A DNA stretch of 64,000 nt from Antrodiella citrinella (GCA_004802725.1 SGPM01000028.1:1-64000); one strand, 5' to 3'. Shown: positions 36,301 to 48,838, numbered from the stretch's first letter. Numbers and translations are program-made. The notes: generated by a model from the letters alone, not told the origin.

Positions 36301-37060
36301 CTACGCCAATACACCTTTCGCCGCGACCAAGCTGACCACCAAAGCACGCATTTGATCAAGATACGTATTTTCTTGTTGCTGAGGTGCTGGAGCAGGAATC
36401 TTGTGGTACTAAGAGTAGATGAGATACGGCTTGAGCTGGAGAACAGATCAAGCAATCGTGCCTTTCGTATCAGACCCCAGTCTGCGATATCCTGCAAGCT
36501 GCTAAGTGAACTCAGGTCGCCCTCCACGATATTGGTCATCTGTTTCTCGACGGTGGCATCCTCTGGATCTCCGATGCGGACGAGTATGAGATATTTTGTG
36601 GTCTCTGAGACACCATAGCGTCTGATAGCATCCGAGATCTGCAGTGCAACTTTCTGAGCGGTAGACAAGAGAGTAGAAGCGATATCCTACGCACGTTAGT
36701 ACTAGGACTTAATGCCCACAAAACCTCCGAGTGTACCGTCCTGGTTCTCAGCGCGCCCTGCAGATGTGCCAGGATAGCCTGGTAGATGGCCGTTTGAAGG
36801 TGTACGAGACTGCATATCTTGAGGTAGCCAATGTTTCAGGGAAGTCCACGGTCGACATGCGAGAAGGACAAACGGACAAGTCGTGCGTCGATGAAAGCAA
36901 AGTTGACTACAGCTCGTTCTTCCTCTCCCTCCAGTCCTAGCATGCTTGCGGCAGAGATCAAGCGTTGTTTTAGTTGTGCAGAGTTGGAAACATTGGTGAA
37001 CAGTGCGACGTGCACCGATGAGACATCGGCAGGGAAATGAGAGTATGTGAAGGATTCCAT
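36301..37060 (-). CDS. CGI121: KEOPS/EKC complex subunit CGI121
   Basis: Accessory subunit of the KEOPS complex, which makes N6-threonylcarbamoyl-adenosine on tRNAs and influences telomeres; Cgi121 binds Bud32. The start MESFTYSHFPADVSSVHVAL is followed by FTNVSNSAQLKQRLISAA, FAFIDARLICSLVHLQTAIY, RTVHSEVLWALSPSTN, then ISDAIRRYGVSETTKYLILV, DIADWGLIRKYHKIPAP and a helical end LVVSLVAAKGVLA. Exons were joined at about 36800-36895 and 36608-36700. The last join needs a 53-base intron at 36409-36461 that begins GC rather than GT. Without it the C-terminus becomes Arg-rich nonsense. Family order and spacing are good. It is divergent from the O-mannosyltransferase gene. Confidence 0.85.
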
Positions 37061-37323
37061 GGTCGTCGCCGTCGAGATGAAAGAGATCTTTAACCTGTTT
37101 AGTGCAAGCGTCGGCGCTAGTATGTTACACGTAGTAGCACGCAGCAATTGAATTTGCAGCTGCTTCAATTTACGGTCCCCCATCCCATCCAGCCAGCGTG
37201 GCCTCCTCTTCCTTTCATTTCTACTTTCTTACTGACATTCTTATTCGTCCAAATATTCCTTTTGTCGACTCGGTCATTGCGTAGCTTCGAACGGCTGCAC
37301 GGTCATACTCGAGGCTCGGACCA
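37061..37323. promoter_or_regulatory. Bidirectional promoter of CGI121 and the O-mannosyltransferase
   Basis: 263 bases between divergent starts. On the plus side there are T-rich and pyrimidine-rich tracts typical of fungal 5' leaders. No defined factor site was seen. Confidence 0.45.
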
Positions 37324-40300
37324 ATGTCTGCCAACGTTAGAGTCAGAAGGCCTCCTTCTCCTCCTAGCGTGCTCCCTTCACAATCTCATCACACTACAAG
37401 ACATCCCAATCCCCGTCTTGACCACCTGGATGCCGATGAGAGGAGGGCTGCTGTCTCAAAAGGCTATGCACCAGGGCGCAAGCTTCATGCGCCTGGTGGA
37501 GTCAACCTCACCCCGGCTGAGTGGAAGCTACTACTCTGTGTAGTCGTTATGGCGGCATTTGTCCGTCTCTTTCGTATATCCAACCCGAGTAGTGTTGTGT
37601 GAGTGCTGCCACTATCTTCGATCGCGGTGAACAAATGCTTATTGCTCTACATACCTCAGATTCGACGAAGTACACTTTGGAAAGTTTGCGTCGAAGTATA
37701 TCAAGTCACAATACTTTGTGGACGTGCATCCCCCACTCGCGAAGCTTCTCATTACACTGGCAGGGTTGGTCTTTGGGTATGACGGCAACTTCGACTTCAA
37801 GGATATCGCAAAGTACGTTCTAGCAGTCGGTATATTTACTGTCCACCTAATTGACCTTACCGCTAGGCCATATGAGAATGTCCCTTACGTTGCTATGCGC
37901 ATGCTTCCAGCTCTTATGGGAATCGCGACTGTACCACTATCCTACCTCACCCTCCGCGCATTAGATTGCCGCGCCACCACTGCTCTCCTCGCATCTTTCT
38001 TCATTACTTTCGAAAATGGTCTCATCACACAGTCGCGACACATTCTCCTGGATTCACCTCTCATCTTCTTCACCGCACTCACTGTCTTCCTTTGGACCGG
38101 GTTTTGCAACGAGGACAAGGCCGAGCCATTCACGGAGAGCTGGTGGACATGGCTGTTCCTCTCTGGCCTCTCTCTGGGAGCAGTCGTCAGCTGTAAATGG
38201 GTTGGCCTATTCACGATCGCCACTATTGGCCTTGGCACCCTCCGGCAATTGTGGTTACTTTTAGGGGACGGCCGAGTGTCGATGAGACTGTTCTACAGGC
38301 ATTTCATGGCCAGGGCCCTGTGTCTGATCGTTGTACCTGTCTTATTCTACATGTTCATGTTCTGGATTCATTTCCTCATCCTTGGAAACTCGGGTGATGG
38401 TGATGGGTTCATGAGCTCGGAATTCCAGCACACACTCCGTGGGCGCGGCATGTCTGATACTTTCGCCGGTGAGGTAGACACATATTCTTCTTTAGTGGCA
38501 CAGCTCACCGGGTATATCTCATAGACGTTGCCTTGGGCTCTGAGGTGTCCCTCCGTCATGTAAACACTCAGGGTGGTTACCTCCACTCTCACCCCCATGT
38601 GTATCCAGGAGGCAGTGGCCGTAAGTCTATCATTGTCGTCTCAATGATATGAACAAGGTTTGACCTATTTCAACAGAGCAACAGATAACGCTATATCCTC
38701 ATCGCGACGACAACAACAACTGGAGGATCTACAACGCTACAGAGGGCAGCACTATAGATGATGACATCAACGCTGATCCCCTAGTCTTTGTCGAACCCGG
38801 AATGCGCGTCAAGCTTCGTCACATCTCCACCGACAAAGCCCTCCATTCGCACGACTTCCGGCCTCCAGTGTCCGACGTCGACTTCCAGAACGAAGTCTCC
38901 GCATACGGCGTAGCTGGTTTCGCAGGCGACGCGAACGATGACTGGATCGTCGAGATCAAGGAAGGTGACCGCAAGGACAAGCAGTCGTCGAAGAGGCTGA
39001 GGACACTCCACACGAAGTTCAGGCTGAGACACTACCTTACTGGTTGCTATTTGTTCTCGCACAAGGTCAAGCTACCCGAGTGGGCGTACGAGCAACAGGA
39101 AGTCACCTGTAACAAAAACGCAGTCATGGATAACTCCCTCTGGTACATAGAGACGTCCGTGCACCCGAACCGTAAGTCGTCTAATGGTATATCCGAAAAT
39201 ATGAAAGCTAACGAGTCGATATTCAGAACCATCTGATTCGGAGAAAGTCAACTACCGTTTACCTGGCTTCTTGTCCAAGTTCCTAGAGCTTCAGCAAGTC
39301 ATGTGGACTACCAACGCTGGACTTACAGATCGTCACACTTACGACTCTCGACCTGCTTCATGGCCGCGTCTTCGCAGAGGCATCGTGAGTTTTGCTTAGT
39401 GACATCCTCGCTAAATATTCAATTTACACTACACTCTAGAACTTCTGGGTCAAGGATCATCGTCAAATTTACCTCCTCGGCAATCCCATGATCTGGTATT
39501 TGAGCACTGGTGCCGTGGTATTCTATCTTGCAGTACGAGGCCTGCTTGTTCTGCGTGCTAAGCGCGGCTTTAGAGATTTCGAGAACAGTACGTCTTTCCC
39601 CTGCCACAGTATTTCCATCATTTTGACTGTCTTCTAGCCAAAGTCGTCAAATACGACTCCCTCTGCGGTTTCCTGTTCGTCGGCTGGGCATTGCACTATG
39701 GTCCTTTCTTCCTCATGAGCAGACAGCTTTTCCTCCATCACTACTTCCCTGCCCTTTATTTCGCCATCCTATTATGCTGTGGAGTTTTCGATCTCGTCAC
39801 CTCCAACCTGAAGCCTAAAATCCGGCTACAAATTGCTGCTGTCTTGATTATCCTTTCGATATGGAACTTTGTTCACCTGAGTCCGCTCGCGTATGGTACC
39901 CAATGGACAAGAAGCAAGTGCGAACATGCGAAGTGGTTGTCGACATGGGACTTCTCTTGGTAAGTCACATCTTGTGTGGTCTTCTTGCTGCAACTGACCT
40001 CATCGCCTTTCAGCAACGACTTCCCGCTAACGGTAAATTGTATTACGCCTTTGCTGAGACTGCGTTGCTAATTTATTTTCTAGTATGATGTTTACACTCC
40101 CACTCCATACGTCCCACAAGCCGTAGTAGTCGAGAACCCCAAGATTGACATTCCTGCGCCAGCACCACCAGCACCACCGGCGAACGAACCAGTCATCAAC
40201 GCAGCGCAGCCTGACATCGATTCAAGTACCGTCATACCTTTCGGCCAAGCAGAGCCGGGGCACAACGTATTTGGCGGAAATGAGCCTGTTCAAAACGCTG

Positions 40301-40509
40301 AAAGTCACGAAGCTGCATTGGAAGCGGCGGCACAGGAGAGTCAGGCTAAGGCCAGCAGTGCAGATAGCGAAGATATTGCACCTAGTGCTGTCCCAGAACC
40401 TCAAAACGATGAGGATATCCTTGCAGGGGAGTCTCCTGTGCCTTCCGAGTTGGACGAAGAAGCCCTGGCGGCGGACAAGGTTAGGGCAGAGCTGTTCCCT
40501 GACGCGTAA
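37324..40509 (+). CDS. Dolichyl-phosphate-mannose protein O-mannosyltransferase (PMT1-like)
   Basis: ER multi-spanning GT39 enzyme that transfers mannose from dolichol-phosphate to Ser/Thr of secretory proteins. Loop 1 has VVFDEVHFGKFASKYI and FVDVHPPLAKLL, with the catalytic Asp-Glu and the His-Pro-Pro. The FDEVHFG..FA form resembles the PMT1 rather than the PMT2 (WDEAHFG) branch. The lumenal MIR repeats are recognisable: RHVNTQGGYLHSHPHVYPGG, ITLYPHRDDNNNW, the LHSHDF segment, then FRLRHYLTGCYLFSH and LPEWAYEQQEVTC. Further transmembrane helices follow (WALHYGPFFLMSRQLFLHHY and LYFAILLCCGVFDLV). The C-terminal ~120 residues after YDVYTPTPYVPQ are an acidic, low-complexity cytosolic tail that most PMTs lack. 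About ten introns. Subfamily assignment is by eye only. Confidence 0.92.
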
Positions 40510-40784
40510 GGTGGTGTGGTGAGCCGGAAGTAGAGACTGTGGAGTGTTGGGTTATAAAGCTGTATTGAATACGATGGACTCGCTAACATATCATACGTTC
40601 TTTTTCTTCATGTCAACTTCTTACCTGATCTGTGCCAAAATGCCTAATTAATATGCAGTGATATCTACAACATCTCTTATGAGTGACATAAGTTAGTTAC
40701 ATCTTGTGGGGTTCCGAGAGCATGAAATGAGGCATCGTTCAAATGAGGCTGTAGAGAAAAGAGCTTGAGCACACGTAAGACAGG

Positions 40785-41998
40785 CTAGAAGGATGCAGAC
40801 CCACAAGGAACGCGCAGAAACCTGTCTCCTAGTTTGTTCACCAGTAAAGGCATTCTCAATTCGATCACACGTGCTGCTGGACGATCCTGGCTAAGGTGCC
40901 CCGACCGCAACACGAAGTCCACATCGGTCAAAGCTGGTCGTTCTTGGCTGAGCAACCTGTCTAATCCTTCCCAGTCGAGCTGATCCATGCTTTTCTTGCC
41001 ACAACGGAAAGTGATCGTGAGTCGAGGTAACGTGGCAGGTGCCATCTCGATGATAGACAACGCGGTATCAAAATGTGGGTCATTGTCGTCCTCGTCGTCC
41101 AAATCTGCGATTGACAGATGAAGGTGCAGATGGGATAGGGATGGACCACAGTATATGATACCGTATTGGCTGTAATCATCATTCTATAACACATATTAGC
41201 GAAGCACACACGAAAACGAGGACTCGGCGTACCATGTTCCACTCAGATCCAAACGCGGACTTCGACGGGTCGTTGATCGTGAGTTCGAGATACGTGAGGG
41301 CTGGTCCAGTCTTCTGAATCACATTACGGGTAATCATGAAATTCTCATCGATCTCCAAATGCCGCAGATTGTTTAACGCGTTGGAAGATGTGAGGAGATC
41401 TAGTGTGGCCTGCAGAGCTTCACTTCCCTCCTCCCAAAAGCCCGAATCGCCGGTCAGCTTCTGCACGGAGAAGCTGTTCGAAACGCCCATTCCCGCCGTT
41501 TCGATGTTTCTCCGGAGGTCCCTCTTGGACCAATATTCGAAATGACTCCCCGGGCGAGCCGTACGGTAAGCGATGCTTTCAGGGTGTACCGCCTCAAGGT
41601 GCAGATGCCCGACTGTGCCGAAGAGGTTACGAGTGAGCTCTAGCTTTGCAGCTAGTATAGTGAGCTTCTGTGCCGCAGGAAATTTGGATAGAATGAAGTC
41701 CAACACGCATTGACTGGACCGTATATCCCGTTCCACGAAATCCTGGTGCAGTCTATGACCAGGTTTATGACATGCCGCACCACATTCAGCGGAGCGATCC
41801 AGGGCTTTGTGAAATCGTCTGTGTCCTCGTTGACATCTGCATAATGCACAGTGATGCCGTATAACAACAAAGGATGAGTGGCAATATCCAGTGGCGAGAG
41901 AGAAGGGAACAGGCGAAAAGGGAGCTCTTGTCAAGGTCCAGAAAATAGAGGATATCGTCTATGAGCTCTCTTGCGAGATGGACGGCTTCGCGTGGCAT
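40785..41998 (-). pseudogene. F-box-domain protein gene with disrupted reading frame
   Basis: The start MPREAVHLARELIDDILYFL and LFACSLLSRHW are a typical basidiomycete F-box, the adaptor part of SCF ubiquitin ligases. The downstream part is leucine-rich-like (AAQKLTILAAKLELTRNLF, NLRHLEIDENFMITR and LTYLELTIN). It is cleanly spliced near 41186-41233 into NDDYSQYGIIYCGPSLSH and a final exon ending at 40785. Between F-box and LRR part the coding potential moves through all three frames: frame 1 to about 41905, frame 2 (LLLYGITVHYADVNEDTDDF) to about 41750, then frame 3. No acceptable introns explain both shifts. Either the gene is a young pseudogene or the assembly has two small errors. F-box genes of this kind are numerous and fast-evolving in Agaricomycetes. 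Confidence 0.65.
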
Positions 41999-42640
41999 GA
42001 CCCTGATAGAATATCGTGTGGGCAGGTAGAGTAAAGGTCCTATATGCTTCAGGATCCTACTGCGTCGTGAGTCGCACTGGCCGCAAGCGCGTCACGGAGC
42101 CTGAGGCAGAAAGAGGATCGGAGATGAGATATGATTCTGAATCCTTCTACTAGCGTGAATGCCGTCATTATACTTGAATTTGCAACGAACAGAAAGTCCT
42201 CACGGTTCATATGCCCTCTTCGATACACAATAATACGTTTGAAGTATTATTCCGACCGTGGTGGCTGATATGACGAGTTCAAGTTTTTCGCTAGTATGCT
42301 GAGTGTGTGAGTAACGACAGGCTCATAAGAACGACAACTGAATGACTCACTTGTTGATACGGTAGACGTGTCTACGTATCTGCTCGGCAACGTGTATTTC
42401 CGACTCAAGTCTTTGTGTGGTTGAAAGGGAACGAAGACTACTCGTCCAAATCTAATCAGACTCAGTGCCAACTCGGAGTGCTCTTACCATTCGGAATTTG
42501 CCGAATCGGGCCTACTAGTTGCCTCAACTCAAGTAGCCAGACAATCATTGAATTTGTGCAGAACACACATCACCTTCGCTTCATCTTCAGGTTTATATCG
42601 TGACGTTGGGACAGACACACGAACAACAGTAAGACAGGTC
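41999..42640. other. Spacer between F-box gene and Rab escort protein
   Basis: About 640 bases with only short, unconvincing frames. It must contain the promoter of the plus-strand Rab escort gene. No repeat or RNA gene was recognised. Confidence 0.4.
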
Positions 42641-44456
42641 ATGGATGTTGATGTCGTAGTCCTTGGTACAGGCCTCCGTGAATCAGTTCTCGCCGCGTAA
42701 GTGATATCTGTACTCCCACAAATGCAAAGTGTCTGACGAGAATCTCTACTTGCAGTGCACTATCTAAGGCTGGATGTACCGTAGCCCATTTGGATCATAA
42801 CGCGTACTACGGGGGCGATGATGCCTCGTTATCTTTGGACGAGCTCCGTCAGTGGGCGGATGAACGGACGGTATCTACCCATACCTCTACCTACTTGACA
42901 TCGCAGCATGCCCGTTGTACATCTATATCGTCGTCGTCACCTTCCCCACCACCTAAGTCACGACAGTTTTCTATCTCTCTGTCCCCCACTATCATACCCT
43001 CCGTGGGACCTCTGGTAGACGCACTTGTCGCCTCCGGTGCCTCACGGTACGGCGGTTTCAAGCTCCTAGAGCGTGTCGCTCTGTACGACAAACCCGGTTT
43101 CGTTAAAACCGTACCTGGAAGCAAAGAGGACGTCTTCAAGTCCGCCGATCTCTCCCTCCTGGAAAAGAGACGTCTCATGCGCTTCCTCATGTTTTCCGCC
43201 TCCGAGTTCGAAGCTAAGCCGGAATTGGAGGGCAAGGAGGACGCACCGTTCCTTGAATTTCTTCGCCAGACGTTCTCCCTGAATGAATCAACGTCCGAAG
43301 CCGTAGCTTACGCACTTGCATTTTGTGCTTGCGCCGCAGGTATTACTCGCTTATCGTCCTCGCCAGACATCTCATCGACGTGGTTATCTTAGATCCTACC
43401 CTTCCCGCTTTGCAACGCATACGGACCTATTTACGCTCTGCAGGACGGTACGGCGCGTCTCCGTTCTTGATCGGGCACTACGGTGGAGTTGGTGAAGTAG
43501 CGCAGGGATTCTGTCGGATATCCGCCGTCCAAGGGGGCATCTACATCCTTGGTCGGGAGGTTTCGTCAATCGACAGGCCTGACGCAGCTGCCTCCGGAGA
43601 ATCTTCATCGAGGCAGTTCTCCGTAAGCCTGAAGAATTTTGAAGAACAGTTGCACTGCGATCTGCTTGTCTCAACGGACGATTACCTTGACACCGGACTG
43701 CTTTCAAGAGCTACTCGTATCGCCGAAGCGGAGGCTGAGACCCAGTCCACAGCGCGTTGTATGGCCATCATTGACCATCGAATCGCCTTCCGCAACGAGC
43801 GCGATAGCGCAACTGCAGCAAATCCTGCCGATGCAGAGAATCCACAGGAAGAAGACCGGTCAGATCAAGTTGATACCGCTCTGTTGATCTTTCCACCTTC
43901 GTCAGTGGAAGGTGGATCCACAACAATGGCCGCCAATGTACTTGTTTCAGGCGAACAATCTTTGGCTGCTCCCAGGAACCATTGTAAGCTGCTCTTTCCA
44001 GCAGTGCTGCGTATACTCAAAGTGACTTGTGCAGGGGTCCTACACATATCTATGCCCGTTGCCACGGACAATACCCGTAGTGCTGAAGATCTTTTGACTC
44101 CGTATCTGACTGCAGCACTGAGTCTTGCATCTCCTGGACCTGAAGGAGTTGACACCCCCTCGCAACCAATCCAACCAGTGCATGCACTATTCTATATTCA
44201 ACACCCCCCATCACCTCCAGCGCAATCTTCCACAGCCCTCTCACAAGACCTTTTCATACCGCCGTCAAATACGACAACACTTGCGGGACTCGTAGATTCC
44301 GCTGTCTCCAATGCGGAGACGACGTTCTGGAGAGTGGTGGAAAGACTGAGAGAAATAAAGCGGAATCGAAGCGGAGAGCAAGTTGAGGAAGGGACTCGTA
44401 TTGAGAGCTTTTGGCCGCCGATCAGTGATACGAGTGTGGTGGACCAGGATTGGTAA
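42641..44456 (+). CDS. MRS6: Rab escort protein (Rab geranylgeranyltransferase component A)
   Basis: Presents newly made Rab/Ypt GTPases to geranylgeranyltransferase II and delivers them to membranes. The dinucleotide-fold start VDVVVLGTGLRESVLAAALS matches the REP/GDI signature GTGLxES. It is followed by DHNAYYGGDDASLSLDEL, then SRYGGFKLLERVALYDKPG with VPGSKEDVFKS, the equivalent of the platform that binds Rab. Next come LLEKRRLMRFLMF, SPFLIGHYGGVGEVAQGFCR and QGGIYILGREV. The insert around residues 60-100 (Ser-rich) and the long divergent C-terminus distinguish REP from Rab-GDI. Introns were removed at about 42698-42755 and 43340-43392. The stop at 44454-44456 is only 78 bases from the converging coilin-like gene. 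Confidence 0.9.
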
Positions 44457-44534
44457 CAATGAAACACTGTTGCTTGCATGTGTCGTATTATAGTACAATT
44501 ACAGCAGGAAGACGAAGCCAAGGATGTGATACTA

Positions 44535-46075
44535 TCATGAAAGGACTCGCCAGTTTTGTTGCAGAAGTTCGGACCACATGTGCTCTTCCTCTTCTTCCAT
44601 CATCACATCACCGCCCAGCACATGGATGACACCTGCATTGTTATCTTGCAATTTGGCAATGGTGACTTTGTCAGGTGTGCTCTCGAGTACACGTCCGGCA
44701 TAGAGGCACATCTCGGGAGTGCATGTCGCAGGGTTGAGGCCCAGTGCCTGTAGAGAGCAGGATCAGTACCCTGTAAGATACTTCGAGAGGAGGACACACA
44801 CCTTCCAAGCTACGACGCTATCGACTTGGATCTGCGCTGTGCTGGTGAGAAGCTGCAGACTGTCCCACTTCCGTTTCACTTCGAGGAAGTCAACTGTGCT
44901 TTGCGCTTGAGGCACATCGTCGTACGGCAGTACAAATTCCTCCTCTGGTGCGTCATCCATACGGCCTGAGTCAACGTGTTCCTCTTGCTGAGTATGATGC
45001 CTGTCAGAATCTTCCACGTCCACACTTGTGACAAACACATTGGAAGGCAATAGTCCGGCGGCTTGCTTCTCTGACGGTGGAACAACGCGGACGTGCATCG
45101 TAGCATTCAAGATGCTCGCATCCGTTGTGCTCTGGAACGGTAGTACTTGGGTGTTAGATACCATCACAGAGTCCTCAGGCTGGTCAAAGACAATCCTCGC
45201 CGGCCTAGCAGACATCATAGACTGTTTGAACCCTCTCCGCTTGTTTTTATTCGATAAGCTGGCCATCATAATCGGTGCTGAGACAGTATCGACCACTTTC
45301 ACCACAGGAACTGGTCGTTCTCTTGGTTTGCGGGGTTCTGAGGGGCCTGCGATCGGGATCTCATTTGGATTGGAAGGGTCAACTGTCGTCTCTGAAGAGA
45401 TACGATCGTAGTGATGCTTCGTCCGCCTCCTTAAGTTCCTCCGCTGTGTGGCGAGTTTGCCATGGCCAGGTGGTACGTACCTGTGATGTGATCAGGCATA
45501 AGTATTTTGCGAAGTGAGTATGCTGGAGTTTCCACATACTGTTTCGGTTTCGAGGATATTTCTGGCGGTGCAGAAGATGCGGACGAAGACGAAGACGAGG
45601 AGGAGGAGGAGGAGGAGGAAGAGTCGTCGTCCGAGGAGTCTTCGGAGCTACTATCCTCATCGAGTAAGACAGCTTTGCGTTTCTGTGAGGTTTTGACCGT
45701 TGTTGCTGTTGTTGTTGTTGGATCCAACATCTGTTTTGAAGTAGAGGCGGCGGCAGGCTGGGCTTTTAGAGGGGATGGGACAGAGGCTTGCGGAGCGACC
45801 TTAAGCTGCACACTAAACAAGATGAGACGAGAAGTTAATCTTGAAAAGTAATCTACGAACATAACAAGATCCCCGTCGTGCAGAACATCCACAGGACATG
45901 ACTCGAGGAGAGCAAAACCGTCAAGGGACAGTGATAGATTTGAAGGGGTTTTAGAGGGCAGAATGTTTCTGCATATGTCGAGTTTGAGATCAGCAATAGT
46001 GTGGGCTGGAGCAAGGAGATGCCATGCTTTGAGAGGAGGAAGAGGAGGCACTGTTTCGAGTTTTATTCGCGTCAT
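44535..46075 (-). CDS. Coilin-like nuclear-body protein
   Basis: The N-terminus resembles the ubiquitin-like domain of coilin, scaffold of Cajal bodies: LKAWHLLAPAHTIADLKLDI, LSLDGFALLESCPVDVLHDG and DLVMF. A disordered centre contains a basic KRKA motif and a long Ser tract (about 45600-45650). A conserved short patch ends in YRN.PPPPG-like sequence. The C-terminus is a compact domain, possibly the atypical Tudor fold of coilin: TVDFLEVKRKWDSLQLL, IQVDSVVAWK, then after the intron at 44753-44812 ALGLNPATCTPEMCLYAGRV and VTIAKLQDN, ending in an acidic stretch and WRVLS. Domain order fits coilin, but similarity was judged by eye and the Ser tract complicates comparison. It is divergent from SEC63 across 281 bases. 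Confidence 0.65.
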
Positions 46076-46356
46076 TTTCGGAGGAGGTTCAAGTTGAAGA
46101 CTCGGATGAGGAGGAAGAGGTCAGCATGGAGACGCCCATATTGGTTACCCGATATAGTAATGTGTTCGCACGGGTAATCTTGCCAGCGGATCCACGTCGA
46201 CGGTGTGTCAGAGACCTTGCCCTCCTCATTCCTTGTTCTCCATCCACATCCTAGCAAGGGAGCACGAAGCACCAGCTCCGTAGCTGATCTGCTACTTCTC
46301 CTTTCAACCCCCTCCATTTCTTCCGACAATATCCTCACGACCGGCCAGCTTTCAAC
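46076..46356. promoter_or_regulatory. Bidirectional promoter of the coilin-like gene and SEC63
   Basis: 281 bases between divergent start codons, with pyrimidine-rich sequence on the SEC63 side. No specific element was identified. Confidence 0.4.
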
Positions 46357-48838
46357 ATGGCCAATTATAACTATGACGAGGCCGGTAACATGGCCGCTTA
46401 CTTTTTCCTCACTTCTCTCCTCATCGTCCTCGTACCATTCTCCATTCCTTCATCTTCCAGTAAGTATTGATATATGTGGCTGTGATTTCTGTTCTTACCC
46501 TTGTCCAGAATCGCAACCAACTTCCGGATGTGCATGTCAAGAGTGTGTCGAACACCGCAACCAGCTACGCAAGTTTGAGTCAGGGTCAATATTCAGTCCA
46601 AAGCACCACAAAAAGTAGGTACATGACGCGTCATTTATGCTTATGCTTACGCATGTCATTTCACAGGACATTTGCTCTAGCCATTGGATGGGCATTCTTC
46701 GCTTACCTGGCTTACAAAATCGCCACGACAGAGACAGAGACCAAGGTCTACAACCCATTCGAGATCCTCGGAATCAGCACTGTATGCCATTGAATTTCTT
46801 GCTGTTCGCGTGTACTTATCTTTTCACTGTAGGGCACCAGTGTCAAAGACATCAAATCACATTACAAGAAACTTTCCAAGATCTTGTGAGTCCCTCTACA
46901 GCTATCCTCGTGCGTATTGTCTGACCATATATGCAGCCATCCCGACAAAGTCAAACTAACGGTGAATGAAACAATTGAAACTGTCGAGGCGCGTTTCGTC
47001 GAGATCACCAAGGCATACAAGTCGTAAGACCAGTTGTTCTCCGTTCATACGCGGCAATATTTGATTTCGATATTATAGACTCACTGACGAAACTATCCGT
47101 GAGAATTGGGAGCGTTATGGACATCCCGATGGGCGGCAAGAGATCTCTATGGGTATCGCTCTACCCAAATGGATCGTCGAGGGGAAGAACAATATCTGGG
47201 TACTCGGAGTATATGGTGTCATCTTCGGTGTAGCTCTGCCTTTCTTGGTGGTGAGTCTCCGTTCCACAGGTTGCGTGTTACTGTCCTCACTTTGTCGCGT
47301 CAGGGCAACTGGTGGTTCGGAAACAGGTCGAGAACCAAGGACGGTGCCAACACACGTTCTGCTGCCACTTACTTCAAGATGCTGTCTGAGGACTCGGGCA
47401 TGGATGACGTCCTCGGTTCTCTGGGCAGGACTTACGAATGGGAGAGGCCGAACGTCTCTGTTGCAGAGAAGGAGCTGAAAGATTTGGAGGCCGCTATTAG
47501 CAAGAGACTTGGAGACAAATGGACTTCAGTACGCAAGGTCGCTGAGGTGGATCAAGGTCGTGACAGTCGCCGTGTTGCTTTGACTTTGCTGTATGCCCAT
47601 TTACTTCGCCTACCTGTGAGCTCATCATTGCGGAAAGGTATGTTCTTGCTTTGGCTTTTCAAAATATCGTGGACTCACCTTGTTCTCAGAGCAATCGCAA
47701 ACTCTATTGCAGACCCAGACGTTACTCACTTCCCTTTTGAACATCGCCATCTCACGTAATTGGCTCATTCCCACCCTCGCTGCCATGCGTCTACACAGCT
47801 ACATTGCCCAAGCTCTGAACCCCGGTCAATCGACTCTCAAGTATGCGCAACTTCCCGGCATCTCAGAAAGCGAGTCAGAAGAGTGGATTCACAAGTACCC
47901 GTTATTGTCCGATCTCGTTCTGTCTTTGGAGGAGAAGGGTGACGAGCGTGCGCGGGAAGTGAAGAAAGCAGCTTCCAAGTGGGGTAAAGTGGACCTGGTT
48001 GAGACTTCGTTCCAAGGTCCGTCGGCACACGACATCATTACGAGGGCTTTGTTATTGATTTTGTTTTTTTAGTTATTGACGACCGGGTAGTCACGCCATC
48101 ATCCATCGTGTACCTCGTCGTCAAACTGCGTCTGACGCCACCCACTGGTCCGGTACAACCAGAACCCGTCAAGGTCAACGAGAGGCGGAATTACGACTTT
48201 CTCATTAGCAAGAAGGATGCGGAAGACATCGCCGCAGACACTCCTCTTAGCAGCTCCGCGCATGCTCCTCACTGGCCTACGGTACGTGTTGTTCGGTGAT
48301 CCGTGTAACTTTGGGCTAATTGATTTCTCGATATCAGGATCGGAGACCGTCATGGTGGGTCGTTTTGGGTGACCCGAAGTCCGGCAAAGTTGTCGTTCCA
48401 CCGATGAAGATCAACGACATTCCCTACGCCGACGCTGCACATCCTGACATATACCGTTCGTACAAGCTGCAGTTCCAGGCACCACCAAATGTCACGTCGT
48501 TCCCATGGAGAGTCTACATTGTCAGTGACACGTTCGTAGGAGAGGAGGTCGCGCAGGAGATCACAGTACGTCCTAATGCTCGTCAATATGGATCTTCTGA
48601 TTGTTGACATACGTTTATTCAGCTTCGTATCGATGATATCTCTGTGCTGGAAGAGCAGGACGCCAACGTTGAAGACGACATCTCAGATCCCGAAGAAGAC
48701 TCGCTCGCGGGTCAGATGGCGATGATGCGCGGCGGGTCTGTCAAGAAGCGGGCGGAGGGTGAGGAGAGCGACGACGATGAGAGCTCGACGGACGACGACA
48801 AGCAGAGCGAGGATGAAAGTAGCAGCGACAGCGATTAA
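46357..48838 (+). CDS. SEC63: SEC63, ER translocon J-domain subunit
   Basis: Membrane subunit of the Sec62/63 complex that recruits BiP/Kar2 to the Sec61 channel for post-translational import. An N-terminal transmembrane helix (MAAYFFLTSLLIVLVPFSIP) comes first, then a second helix FALAIGWAFFAYLAYKIA. The lumenal J domain has YNPFEILGIS, SVKDIKSHYKKLSKIFHPDK with the HPD tripeptide, and FVEITKAYKSLTDETIRENW. A third membrane span is WVLGVYGVIFGVALPFLV. The Sec63/Brl domain follows (LLNIAISRNWLIPTLAAMRL, SSIVYLVVKLRLTPP and SWWVVLGDPKSGKVV, then SFPWRVYIVSDTFVG). The C-terminus is an acidic Asp/Glu/Ser tail, the normal Sec62-binding element. About ten GT-AG introns. Complete. Confidence 0.94.
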
